NCBI GenBank assembly: GCA_905480195.1
Contig: CAJQPN010000030.1
Location: 1 to 50,925, forward strand
Origin: an uncultured Acidimicrobiales bacterium
GTDB taxonomy: Bacteria > Actinomycetota > Acidimicrobiia > Acidimicrobiales > Aldehydirespiratoraceae
Direction of reading: 5' to 3'
DNA: 50,925 bases
Part shown: one piece after another, positions 17,217 to 25,846 of the stretch
Layout: every line of letters starts with the position of its first letter
How positions within the stretch are numbered: the stretch's first letter is position 1
Program-made: the position numbers and the translations under genes
Notes under the pieces: generated by a model
Databases searched by the model: none
What the model saw: the letters and a program-made list of their open reading frames with translations, nothing else
Told to the model about the DNA's origin: nothing

Positions 17217-18581
17217 ATGGAACTCGCTGAACTACGCGCCCGCGTCGCCAACCGATCGATCGAATCGGTGGTGGTCGGCTTCACCGACCACTACGGCCGC
17301 ACGATGGGCAAACGGTTCGATGCCGACTTTTTTCTCGACTCCTGCGCCGACGATGGCACCCACGCCTGCGACTACCTCCTCACCGTCGACATGGAGATGG
17401 AGCCGGTCCGGGGGTACGCCTACGCCAATTGGGAGAAGGGGTACGGCGATGTTCATCTCGTCCCCGATCTTGCAACGCTGCGCGAAGCCGCATGGACTAC
17501 GGGTACCGCCTTCGTCCTCTGCGACGTGATCGACGATGCCTCTCACGAACCGGTTGCGGTCGCGCCCCGCTCGATTCTCAAAGCCCAGATCGAGGCGCTC
17601 GCTGCGCATGGCTTCAGTGCGGCCGCAGCGAGCGAGCTCGAATTCTTCCTGTTTCGAGACTCCTATCGTGAGGCTCACACGAAGGGGTACCGCGATCTCG
17701 AACCGGCGGGTTGGTATGTGGAGGACTACCACCTGCTGCAGGCGAGCCGGGTTGAAGACTATGTCGGGGCAGCACGCCGAGCACTTCGTGACAGCAGCGT
17801 GCCGGTCGAGAACTCCAAAGGTGAGGCTGCCGTAGGGCAGCACGAACTCAACATCCGCTTCGCCGACGCGCTGACCATGGCCGACCGTCATGTCGTGATG
17901 AAGCAGGCGATGAAGGAACTCGCCGACTCCATGGGAGTGTCGATCACGTTCATGGCGAAGCCCGACGCAGCCCAGCCCGGCAACAGCTGCCACATCCACC
18001 TGTCGCTCTGGGTTGGTGACCGCAACGCGTTTGCTGCGGGCGACGACGCCTCAACTGACGCCGACGGCCGTTCGGACGTCTTTCGCTGGTTCCTCGGTGG
18101 GTGGATGCACCATGCCGCCGACCTGATGCCATTCGTGGCCGGCACCATCAACTCCTACAAGCGCTACCAGGACCAGTCCTGGGCGCCGACGAAGATCGCG
18201 TGGTCCACCGACAACCGGACTGCCGGATTCCGTGTGGTTGGCTCAGGCGCCAGCCTCCGGATCGAGAACCGCCTTCCGGGTGGCGACACGAACCCGTACC
18301 TCGCCTTCAGCGCAGCGATTGCAAGCGGCCTCGACGGCATCCGCAACCAGATCGAACCTCCTGCGGAGTTCTCCGGCGACGTCTACACCGCCACCGGCCT
18401 CGAACTGGTTCCGTCCACGTTGCGAGATGCGGTCGATCGGTTCGAGGCGAGCAGCGCGGCTCGCCGATTCTTCGGCGACGCAGTAGTCGATCACTACACC
18501 CATCATCTTCGAACCGAGATCGCAGCCGCTGACGCAGCCGTCACCGACTGGGAGATGCGGCGCTACTTCGAACGGATCTGA
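17217..18581 (+). CDS. glutamine synthetase-like gamma-glutamyl ligase
   Basis: 454 residues. The glutamine synthetase fold is clear: an N-terminal beta-grasp region (DHYGRTMGKRF), metal/Glu sites ASELEFFLF and GEAAVGQHELNI, ATP/metal motif GNSCHIHLSLW, SYKRYQDQSWAPTKIAW and the substrate-site RIENRLPGGDTNPYLAF. Its place in an SDR / alcohol dehydrogenase / FAD monooxygenase operon is not that of housekeeping GlnA. It more resembles GlnA3/GlnA4/PuuA-type enzymes that glutamylate amines, so an amine or amino-alcohol substrate is inferred. No adenylylation tyrosine motif is obvious. Confidence 0.88.
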   Translation: MELAELRARVANRSIESVVVGFTDHYGRTMGKRFDADFFLDSCADDGTHACDYLLTVDMEMEPVRGYAYANWEKGYGDVHLVPDLATLREAAWTTGTAFVLCDVIDDASHEPVAVAPRSILKAQIEALAAHGFSAAAASELEFFLFRDSYREAHTKGYRDLEPAGWYVEDYHLLQASRVEDYVGAARRALRDSSVPVENSKGEAAVGQHELNIRFADALTMADRHVVMKQAMKELADSMGVSITFMAKPDAAQPGNSCHIHLSLWVGDRNAFAAGDDASTDADGRSDVFRWFLGGWMHHAADLMPFVAGTINSYKRYQDQSWAPTKIAWSTDNRTAGFRVVGSGASLRIENRLPGGDTNPYLAFSAAIASGLDGIRNQIEPPAEFSGDVYTATGLELVPSTLRDAVDRFEASSAARRFFGDAVVDHYTHHLRTEIAAADAAVTDWEMRRYFERI

Positions 18582-18588
18582 TCCGCCA

Positions 18589-19872
18589 ATGACCGTTGTC
18601 GTCGCCGGGGGTGGCATCGCCGGGCTCACCATGGCCCTGACGTGTCACGAGATCGGCGTGCCCGTCCGAGTATTCGAATCGTCACGCCGGATCCTGCCAC
18701 TCGGTGTCGGGATCAACTTGCAACCCAACGCAGTCCGCGAACTCATCGATCTCGGATTGGCTGACCGTCTGCCCGACATCGGGATCGCCACCCAGGAGTG
18801 GGCGCTGGTCGGCCGCGGCGGTAAGGACATCTGGTCCGAACCTCGCGGCCTGCTCGCTGGCTACCGGTGGCCCCAGTGGTCGGTTCATCGGGGCGAACTG
18901 CAGCTCGTGTTGTTGGATGAGGTTCGGCGGCGCTGCGGACCCGACGCAGTCGTCGAGGCCCATCGCCTGGTCGGGTACCGAAACACCAGTAGCGGCATCG
19001 CTGTGACCTTCGAGGACCGGACCGGGGGCGGCACCGTCGACGTCGAGGCCGATCTTCTGATCGCCGCCGATGGGTTGAACTCAGCGGCGCGGCGCCAACT
19101 CTTGCCGGCCGAAGGCGCTCCACGGTGGGGAGGGGCAATGCTCTGGCGCGGAACGGCCGCCGGACCCCCGATCCGATCCGGAGCGTCGTTCACGCTTGTC
19201 GGCAATCTCGACCAGCGCTTTGTCCACTATCCGATCGGACCGGTCGACCCGGCCACCGGCCTTCAACAGCAGAACTGGCTGCTCGAGATGACCCTCGACT
19301 CGCAGCAGGAATGGGACTCGGTCGCTGGCTGGAACCGCGAGATCGATACGGCGGCATTCCTGCCTCACTTCACCGATTGGGTGTGGGACTGGTTCGACGT
19401 GCCGGCCTTCGTCGCTCGTGCCGAAACCGTGTGGGAATTTCCGATGGTCGATCGCGATCCGGCACCGACCTGGCTCGATGGCCGCATGGCGCTCATCGGT
19501 GACGCCGCCCACGTGATGTATCCCGTGGGATCCAACGGGGCGAGTCAGGCCATCGTCGATGCCCGCGTGCTCGGCGCGCAGTTCGTGCGACACGGCGTCA
19601 ACCCTGATGCGCTTTCGGCCTACGAGCACCAACTCCACGACGAGATCTCTTCGCTCGTTCTGCGCAACCGGGGTCACGGTCCGATCGCGATCCTCGGTGA
19701 GATCGATGAACGATGCGGTGGCTACTTCGACGACATCGACGACGTCATGCCCCGACGAGAGATCGAGACCTTTATGGGGCGTTACAAGGAGGCAGCCGGC
19801 TTCGCCATGGAGGCGCTCAATGCCGCTCCACGAACGATCCCGGAGGGAGCCCGGGTCGATCGGGCCATCTGA
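18589..19872 (+). CDS. FAD-dependent monooxygenase (salicylate-hydroxylase-like)
   Basis: 427 residues. The N-terminal dinucleotide motif VVAGGGIAGLTMAL, the mid-chain DG motif LLIAADGLNSAARR and the C-terminal GDAAHVMYPVGSNGASQAI identify a class A flavoprotein aromatic hydroxylase-like enzyme. WRGT and PIGP substrate-side segments resemble NahG/UbiH-type relatives. It starts 7 nt after the ligase stop and ends the operon. It probably uses NAD(P)H and O2; the substrate is unknown. Confidence 0.89.
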   Translation: MTVVVAGGGIAGLTMALTCHEIGVPVRVFESSRRILPLGVGINLQPNAVRELIDLGLADRLPDIGIATQEWALVGRGGKDIWSEPRGLLAGYRWPQWSVHRGELQLVLLDEVRRRCGPDAVVEAHRLVGYRNTSSGIAVTFEDRTGGGTVDVEADLLIAADGLNSAARRQLLPAEGAPRWGGAMLWRGTAAGPPIRSGASFTLVGNLDQRFVHYPIGPVDPATGLQQQNWLLEMTLDSQQEWDSVAGWNREIDTAAFLPHFTDWVWDWFDVPAFVARAETVWEFPMVDRDPAPTWLDGRMALIGDAAHVMYPVGSNGASQAIVDARVLGAQFVRHGVNPDALSAYEHQLHDEISSLVLRNRGHGPIAILGEIDERCGGYFDDIDDVMPRREIETFMGRYKEAAGFAMEALNAAPRTIPEGARVDRAI

Positions 19873-19905
19873 ATCACCGGGGTGACGCGCAGCAACGGTG
19901 GACAG

Positions 19906-19911
19906 TACCCT
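19906..19911 (+). promoter_or_regulatory. -10 hexamer TACCCT before the VanY-type gene
   Basis: TACCCT lies 26 nt before the ATG at 19938, leaving a short 5' leader of about 19 nt without an obvious Shine-Dalgarno. Confidence 0.35.
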
Positions 19912-19937
19912 CGTGTGCTGACTTGCGGTCTCTCTCC

Positions 19938-21140
19938 ATGCTTCTGTTCCTCGCCTCTGGTTCCTCGAAACGTCGGGTTGTCGTTTTCACCGCGTCGATA
20001 CTGGCGCTCGCCGGTGTCGCCACGGTCGCGTCCGCCGCCACTCCCGACGAACTCCGAGACGAGCGAAAAACCGTTCAGGAGGAAGCAGCCGCGCTGGCGG
20101 TCGAGATCGAGGTGGAGTTGGCCGAAGTCGAAGAACTCGAAGCGGCGCTTGCGGCCGCGCAGGCGAACGTCGATGGGCAACAGGCAGCAGTCGACGCAGC
20201 GATGCGGTCGGTCGCAGACGCCGAGGCCGCAGCTGAAGAGGCCGACCGCGCCATCGCTGCACTCGAGGCCCGTCAGGTGCGCACTCGCATCGAACTCCGC
20301 GATGCAGCGATCGATTCGTACGTATCGTTCCAGAGCGTCAACCATCTCGACGTTCTCGGCGACGACCCGTGGAAGTCGAGCCGAGCCGAGACACTTGCCG
20401 ACATCGGGGCGGGGAACAGCTTCGACGTGCTCGACGAGCTGCGCACCATCGTCGCGGAGCTGGAGCTGCAACGGGAGGTTGCTCAGCAAGCTCGGACCGA
20501 TGCCGCTGCGTACCGCGACGCAATGGAAGACAGACTGAAGGAGCTTGCAGCGGCGAGGGGGCTGGAAGAGACGCTGTTGCTCGCTGCCCTCGCTCGTCAG
20601 GAACGACGGCTCGGCGAGGCCGCTGCACTCTCCCAGCTCGAAGCATCACTCGCAGACGAGATCCGAGTCGAGGAGCAGCGCATCGCTGACGCGATTGCAA
20701 GCCGGCTACCACCGCGCAGCGGCAGCGTGACGATTCCCGACGGCGTCGATATCGAACTGGTGACGGTCAACGGCATCGTGGTGAACGCACAAGTCGAAGA
20801 CAACGTTCGCGGCCTGCTCGCCGCCATGTCGGCGCGAGGCTTCGACCTCTCCGGAGGTGGGTATCGCAGCGTCGACAGTCAGATCCGACTCCGCCGGGCC
20901 AACTGCGGAACCTCCGACTATGCAATTTGGGAGATGCCCGCCAGCCAGTGTCGGCCGCCCACCGCTCGCCCGGGTCTGAGCCAGCACGAACTCGGCTTGG
21001 CGATCGACTTCACGATCGACGGTCGGGTCATCCGTTGTCGCGACTGCGGCGTCTTTCGCGCCCTTTCGGAAGTCGCTCCCGAGTTCGGCTTCCTCAACCT
21101 CCCCAGTGAACCCTGGCATTGGTCAACAACCGGCGGCTGA
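19938..21140 (+). CDS. exported coiled-coil protein with VanY (M15B) D,D-carboxypeptidase domain
   Basis: 400 residues. A signal peptide or N-terminal anchor is evident (RRVVVFTASILALAGVATVA, cleavage near SAAT). Residues about 35-250 are Ala/Glu-rich heptads predicting long coiled coils. The C-terminal domain (about 285-400) carries the zinc motifs of VanY peptidases: SQHELGLAIDF (His and Asp) and EPWHW (Glu and His). It should cut the terminal D-Ala of cell-wall peptides outside the membrane, and the coiled coil may position it, as in EnvC-type proteins. Its TGA overlaps the ATG of an acyl-CoA synthetase. The frame is open upstream but overlaps the monooxygenase gene. Confidence 0.86.
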   Translation: MLLFLASGSSKRRVVVFTASILALAGVATVASAATPDELRDERKTVQEEAAALAVEIEVELAEVEELEAALAAAQANVDGQQAAVDAAMRSVADAEAAAEEADRAIAALEARQVRTRIELRDAAIDSYVSFQSVNHLDVLGDDPWKSSRAETLADIGAGNSFDVLDELRTIVAELELQREVAQQARTDAAAYRDAMEDRLKELAAARGLEETLLLAALARQERRLGEAAALSQLEASLADEIRVEEQRIADAIASRLPPRSGSVTIPDGVDIELVTVNGIVVNAQVEDNVRGLLAAMSARGFDLSGGGYRSVDSQIRLRRANCGTSDYAIWEMPASQCRPPTARPGLSQHELGLAIDFTIDGRVIRCRDCGVFRALSEVAPEFGFLNLPSEPWHWSTTGG

Positions 21141-22630
21141 TGTTCCTCGACGTCGCAACCAACGACCCTCATCGCCTTGCACTCGTCGACGATCTCGGAA
21201 CGGTCCAGACATTCGGTGAACTGCACGAACGAGCCACCCGACTCGGGCGTGCGATGCGGGCGGCCGGCGTGCCGGTTGGCGGGCATGTCGGTGTCCTCAC
21301 CGAGAACCGGGCCGAGTTTTTCGAGCTGTACCTCGCTGCGATCTTGTCAGGGATCTGGCTCGTGCCGATCAACGGGCTGCTGTCACCGACCGAAGTCGGC
21401 TCTGTGGTTGCCGATGCCGACCTCATCATCGTGTTCGCAGAAGACGAACTCGCACATCTCGTGCCGGCCGGCCGGCCGGTCGTTCGATTCGGCAACGAGT
21501 TCGAGGCGATGGTCGCGGCTGGCAACCCTTTACGCTTCGCCGACAGCCCGCCCGGATCTCGGTTCTCCTACACCTCGGGAACCACCGGCAACCCGAAGGG
21601 GGTCAAGCGGGCGATTCCGGCAACGGTGTCGGAGATGCTGCGCGTCCAGTCCAAGGCCGGTGCCGACGTTTCGCTCGACGGCGACGGCGTTCACCTGGTC
21701 ACCGGACCCGCCTACCACGCAGCGGTCGGCGGGTTTGCGCTCTTCGACTTGTGCAACGGCGCGACGCTTCGGATCATGCGCCGCTTCGATGCGGCTCGCA
21801 CGTTGGCGTTGATCGAAGCAGAACAGGTCCGCCGAACCCATCTCGTTCCGACGATGATGGTCCGAATGCTGCGCCTCGATGGCGAGGAGCGCGCCCGCGA
21901 CCTCTCGTCCCTCGACGTGGTCCTTCACGGCGCCGCACCGATCGCACCGGCGGTGAAGCGGCGCATGATCGACTGGCTCGGTCCGATTCTGATCGAATAC
22001 TGGGGGACGTCGGAGGCCGGTGTGTTCACGCGGGTCGACAGCCCTGACTGGCTGATGCGTCCCGGTACCGTCGGCCGTCCCGTGCCGGGTTTCGAAGTCT
22101 TCGCGGTCGACGACACCGGCGCCCAGTTGCCTCCCGGCGAGATCGGTCGCCTGTTTTGCCACACACCCGGTCGCGACCGACCGTTCTCGTATTGGAATGC
22201 GCCCGAGAAAACCGCAGCCGCCTACCTACGACCCGGAGTGTTCACGATGGGCGACATGGGTCGAGTCGACGACGACGGCTGGATTTTCCTCGCCGACCGT
22301 GCAACCAACATGATCATCACGGGTGGGGTCAACGTGTATCCAGCCGAAGTCGAACAGGTGTTGCTCGAACACCCAGCGGTCGTCGACGTCGCCGTCTTCG
22401 GCATCCCCGACGAGGAGTGGGGCGAGCAGGTCAAGGCTGCAGTCGAGTTCGCCGATGGCCAGAGCGCCACCACCGGCGAGCTGCTCGCGTTCGCCCGCGA
22501 GCGCCTCGGCCGCCACAAGGTGCCGCGGTCGATCGACCTCCACGAACGACTCCCCCGCCAACCGAACGGCAAGCTTTACCTCGACACGCTCAAGGACCCG
22601 TACTGGGACGGGCACGACCGCCGCATCTGA
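21140..22630 (+). CDS. acyl-CoA synthetase (AMP-forming)
   Basis: 496 residues of the ANL family: YTSGTTGNPKGVKR (phosphate loop), EYWGTSEAG (adenine site), FTMGDMGRVDDDGW and the C-terminal catalytic region RQPNGKLYLD. It is shorter than many FadDs but complete. I chose the ATG at 21140, which overlaps the VanY stop (TGATG); a TTG 21 nt upstream is an alternative. Downstream genes for an acyl-CoA dehydrogenase and an alcohol dehydrogenase suggest it feeds an acid into beta-oxidation. Confidence 0.9.
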   Translation: MFLDVATNDPHRLALVDDLGTVQTFGELHERATRLGRAMRAAGVPVGGHVGVLTENRAEFFELYLAAILSGIWLVPINGLLSPTEVGSVVADADLIIVFAEDELAHLVPAGRPVVRFGNEFEAMVAAGNPLRFADSPPGSRFSYTSGTTGNPKGVKRAIPATVSEMLRVQSKAGADVSLDGDGVHLVTGPAYHAAVGGFALFDLCNGATLRIMRRFDAARTLALIEAEQVRRTHLVPTMMVRMLRLDGEERARDLSSLDVVLHGAAPIAPAVKRRMIDWLGPILIEYWGTSEAGVFTRVDSPDWLMRPGTVGRPVPGFEVFAVDDTGAQLPPGEIGRLFCHTPGRDRPFSYWNAPEKTAAAYLRPGVFTMGDMGRVDDDGWIFLADRATNMIITGGVNVYPAEVEQVLLEHPAVVDVAVFGIPDEEWGEQVKAAVEFADGQSATTGELLAFARERLGRHKVPRSIDLHERLPRQPNGKLYLDTLKDPYWDGHDRRI

Positions 22631-22735
22631 CCGGCGTGCCGAGCAGGTGCTGGGGCCGTGATCACAGATGAGAGGTAGCGTCTCACCATCACGCCGACCC
22701 GCAGCCCGCCGGCGTTGACCCAACGAGGAGCGTTC
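22631..22735. promoter_or_regulatory. intergenic region with imperfect palindrome before the acyl-CoA dehydrogenase
   Basis: The 105-bp gap contains GATGAGA (22667-22673), a 7-nt spacer and TCTCACC (22681-22687), an inverted repeat with one mismatch, the kind of site a TetR-type regulator could bind. A strong Shine-Dalgarno (GAGGAG) lies just before the ATG at 22736. No regulator gene is next to it, so the operator call is tentative. Confidence 0.25.
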
Positions 22736-23878
22736 ATGCCGACGTCGATCTACGACGAAAACCACGATCTGTTCCGCAACGCTGTTCGCAACTTCATCGC
22801 CGACGAGATGACGCCCCATTTCGACGAGTGGGAAAAGGCCGGGATCATGGACCGTGAGGTCTACGCCAAGGCCGGGCGGCACGGTTTCGTCGGGTTCAAC
22901 ATGCCGGAATCTCACGGCGGGGGCGGGAGCAGCGACTTCCGATTCAACGCAGTTGTCAGCGAGGAACTCGCCTACGCCGGGATGGGAGGCGCAGGCAACG
23001 GCATCGGCCTGCAGAACGACATCGTGTCGCCGTACTTCGTTGCCTATTGCACCGACGAGCAAAAGGATCGCTGGTGGCCCGGAATCGCGTCCGGCGAGAA
23101 GATCCTGGCGATCGCGATGACCGAACCAGGCACCGGATCTGACCTTGCCTCCATCGCTACCACCGCAGTGGCTGACGGTGACGAATACGTCGTCAACGGC
23201 GCCAAGACCTTCATCACGAACGGGATCAACTCCGATCTCATCGTCACCGTTGTGCGCACGGGCGAGGGACGCGACGGGCTCTCGTTGCTGGTCATCGAAC
23301 GTGGCATGGCCGGTTTCGAGCGGGGTCGCAACCTCGACAAGATCGGCCAGAAATCGGCCGACACCGCCGAGCTGTTCTTCACCGACGTGCGGGTGCCGAA
23401 GAGCAACCTGCTTGGGCAGGAGGGCAAGGCGATGGAGTACCTCAGCTTCAACCTCGCCCAGGAACGGCTTTCGCTCGCGCTCAACGGAGTCGCAGTTGCC
23501 GAGGCGGCGGTGCAGTGGACCGTTGACTACGTGAAGGAACGCACTGCCTTCGGTCAGCCGATCGCAGCCTTTCAGAATACGAAGTTCGTGCTCGCCGAGT
23601 GTGCCACAGAGGTCACCGTCGCTCGTGCCTTCATGGACCGGTGCATCGTCGACCATGTTGAGGATGGACTCTCGGCTGCCGATGCGGCCAAGGCCAAGCT
23701 CTTCGCCACCGAACTGCAGAACCGCATCACCGACAAGTGCCTCCAGCTCTTCGGCGGGTACGGCTACATGTCGGAGTATCCGATCGGCGTCGCCTACGCC
23801 GACGCTCGTGTGGCCACGATCTACGGCGGCACGAGCGAGATCATGAAGACGATCATTTCCCAGGACGTTCTGTCATGA
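22736..23878 (+). CDS. acyl-CoA dehydrogenase
   Basis: 380 residues, the standard length. FAD and substrate motifs are visible: AMTEPGTGSDLASI, TFITNGINSDLIV, RTAFGQPIAAFQNTKF, FGGYGYMSEYPI and the C-terminal YGGTSEIMKTII. The enzyme oxidises an acyl-CoA to the 2-enoyl-CoA, passing electrons to an ETF. It has a good Shine-Dalgarno, unlike most first genes in this window, and its TGA overlaps the ATG of the next gene (ATGA). Confidence 0.93.
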   Translation: MPTSIYDENHDLFRNAVRNFIADEMTPHFDEWEKAGIMDREVYAKAGRHGFVGFNMPESHGGGGSSDFRFNAVVSEELAYAGMGGAGNGIGLQNDIVSPYFVAYCTDEQKDRWWPGIASGEKILAIAMTEPGTGSDLASIATTAVADGDEYVVNGAKTFITNGINSDLIVTVVRTGEGRDGLSLLVIERGMAGFERGRNLDKIGQKSADTAELFFTDVRVPKSNLLGQEGKAMEYLSFNLAQERLSLALNGVAVAEAAVQWTVDYVKERTAFGQPIAAFQNTKFVLAECATEVTVARAFMDRCIVDHVEDGLSAADAAKAKLFATELQNRITDKCLQLFGGYGYMSEYPIGVAYADARVATIYGGTSEIMKTIISQDVLS

Positions 23879-24936
23879 GCGTCCGCGCCGCCGTGTTCGG
23901 CGGTGACGGTACCTGGCAGATCCTCGACTTTCCCGATCCCGTTCCCCCGGCGGGGGGCGCAGTGCTTCGCGTCGATGCCGTCGGACTTTGCCACAGTGAT
24001 GTGAGCCAGCTCCACGGTCACCATCACGTTCCCGGCGAGGTGTCGCCGGTGGTACCCGGCCACGAGATCGTCGGAACGGTTCACGAACTGGCGGCCGATG
24101 CTGACCTCGGTGTCGAAATCGGCGATCGAGTTGCGGTCGATCTGGTGCGGTTCGGTGAGCCGAGTGAACACAACCCGCTCGGCCTCCACATCTACGGCTA
24201 CACCCGCTCACCTGACGATGAGGGTGGGCTGTGGGGCGGCTACGCCGAATACATGAGCATTGCCGCTGGCACCCACCTGGCTCGGCTCGATACCAACGCC
24301 ACACCGGAGGAGCAGACGATTTTTGAAGCACTGTCGAGCTGCATCAACTGGCTCGATCAATGCAGCTTTGGCGCCGGTCAGCGCATCGTGATCCAGGGCC
24401 CTGGCCACATGGGACTGGCGTGCACTGCGGCCGCAGCAGCTCGGGGCGCAGAGCTGATCGTGGTGACCGGCACCGATTCCGATGCGCTGCGCCTCGACAC
24501 CGCACGGCGAGTCGGCGCGCACGTCGTCATCAACATCGACGAAACCGATCCCGTGGCAGCCGTTCACGAGATCACCGGGGGTGCAATGGCCGATCTGGCC
24601 GTCGATCTTGCCAATGCCTCCACCACACCGGGTCTGTGTTTCGATCTGGTTCGATTCGGCGGCACGGTGCTGTGGGCCGGGCTAAAGGATCGCGCTGCCG
24701 TTCCGGTGATCAGCGATGACGTGGTGACCCGATCACTCACGATCCGCGGCGGCAGTGGTGGCACCGCAACATCGGTCGATGCAGCGGTACGGCTGCTCAA
24801 CAGCGGTGACTTTCCGATGCGGGAACTCCTCGGCGAAATCATCACCCTCGACCAGATCGACCATGCGATGGCCATCCTCGAGCGCCGCGCCGACCACGAT
24901 GCGGTCCGGGTCGTGTTGCGCCACGACCACGGCTGA
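23875..24936 (+). CDS. zinc-dependent (MDR) alcohol dehydrogenase
   Basis: 353 residues. The catalytic zinc site is visible as GLCHSD (Cys) and PGHEIVG (His-Glu). The cofactor motif IQGPGHMGLACTAAA and the following strand ending in VTGTDSD are in the second half. I do not see the four-Cys structural zinc lobe; that region instead reads RFGEPSEHNPLG and contains no Cys. It overlaps the acyl-CoA dehydrogenase stop by 4 nt, so the two are co-translated. The substrate is unknown. Confidence 0.9.
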   Translation: MSVRAAVFGGDGTWQILDFPDPVPPAGGAVLRVDAVGLCHSDVSQLHGHHHVPGEVSPVVPGHEIVGTVHELAADADLGVEIGDRVAVDLVRFGEPSEHNPLGLHIYGYTRSPDDEGGLWGGYAEYMSIAAGTHLARLDTNATPEEQTIFEALSSCINWLDQCSFGAGQRIVIQGPGHMGLACTAAAAARGAELIVVTGTDSDALRLDTARRVGAHVVINIDETDPVAAVHEITGGAMADLAVDLANASTTPGLCFDLVRFGGTVLWAGLKDRAAVPVISDDVVTRSLTIRGGSGGTATSVDAAVRLLNSGDFPMRELLGEIITLDQIDHAMAILERRADHDAVRVVLRHDHG

Positions 24937-24961
24937 GAACGTCGCGCCTGCGGTCGGGGAT

Positions 24962-25846
24962 CTAGGTCGGCCTCGGCCCACGCACCGCCGGCATCCAGCG
25001 CGGTCCAGCCGTGGCGTCGATGCGCTCGACGAAGGCCTCGTGAAACGGCTCGACGAGTTCGAGAAAACGGGCCGTGGTCGACTCGCCGATCTCCTGCCAC
25101 ACCGGAGAGGTCACCTCGTCTGTGCGGCGCTCGATGTCGACTCGAAAGGCTCGGCCGGTGTCGGTGAGGTGTCGGCCGGAAGCGAGCCCTCTGGCCTCGA
25201 GCCCAGCCCAGGCGCGCTCGATGGCAGCATCGTCGCCCCCACGACTGCGCGCGATCCACTCCTCGCTTGCATACTCGTCGACATCGATCATCGCCGAGTG
25301 CAACAGTCCTGCCTCTACGTCGTCAATGCCCTCTGATGCCAGGATCGCCCAGTGGTTGTCCCCACGGAACTCACGGATGCAATTCGCTGCATGCCAGGCC
25401 GAGAGCCCCCCGTCGCGGTCGCGACGCGCGAGGGCCCGGAAAGCGGCGAACATCGGTCGGGCCCCGGCGAACATTGCGTCGACTCCCCGCCACAGATCGT
25501 CGGCCAAGCCTGCCAACGCTTTGGCGAGGCCTGGGGCGACTGATTCGAGTCCGGGAACGACGGCATCGTCGAGTGCATCGAGAACCTGTTGGTGGGTCAT
25601 GCACGATCGAACCGTTCCCGACACCATCTCGATGATCAACGGGTTGATCGAATACGTCATCGACGCGATCACGGAAGGTGGGGTGTCGCCCAAGGCTGCG
25701 AGCCGCCACGCAACGATCCAGGCTTCCGGGTTGGGCATGCCGCGCGCAGCGAACGTGGCCTTTGCGCGCTCGTCCCACATCATCCAGCCGACGAGGTCAT
25801 GACAGGCGAGGCCGCCGCGAGCGCTGAGGGACGCCCAGTCGGTCAT
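24962..25846 (-). CDS. SCO6745-like family protein
   Basis: 294 residues, helical. The pattern fits the SCO6745 family of actinobacteria: an N-terminal GGLACHDLVG segment, a middle with WHAANCIREFRGDNHWAILASEGID and a C-terminal part with the HTH-like GLEARGLASGRHLTDTGRAFRVDIE that resembles a winged helix. Function is unknown. The ATG at 25846 overlaps the stop of the LLM oxidoreductase (ATGA), so the two are coupled. A longer open frame upstream overlaps the LLM gene and was not used. Confidence 0.72.
   Translation of the reverse strand: MTDWASLSARGGLACHDLVGWMMWDERAKATFAARGMPNPEAWIVAWRLAALGDTPPSVIASMTYSINPLIIEMVSGTVRSCMTHQQVLDALDDAVVPGLESVAPGLAKALAGLADDLWRGVDAMFAGARPMFAAFRALARRDRDGGLSAWHAANCIREFRGDNHWAILASEGIDDVEAGLLHSAMIDVDEYASEEWIARSRGGDDAAIERAWAGLEARGLASGRHLTDTGRAFRVDIERRTDEVTSPVWQEIGESTTARFLELVEPFHEAFVERIDATAGPRWMPAVRGPRPT

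Noticed and set aside
22226-23656. A 476-codon minus-strand frame opposite the acyl-CoA synthetase end and the acyl-CoA dehydrogenase
   Set aside because: No recognisable domain; both plus-strand genes have complete family motifs.
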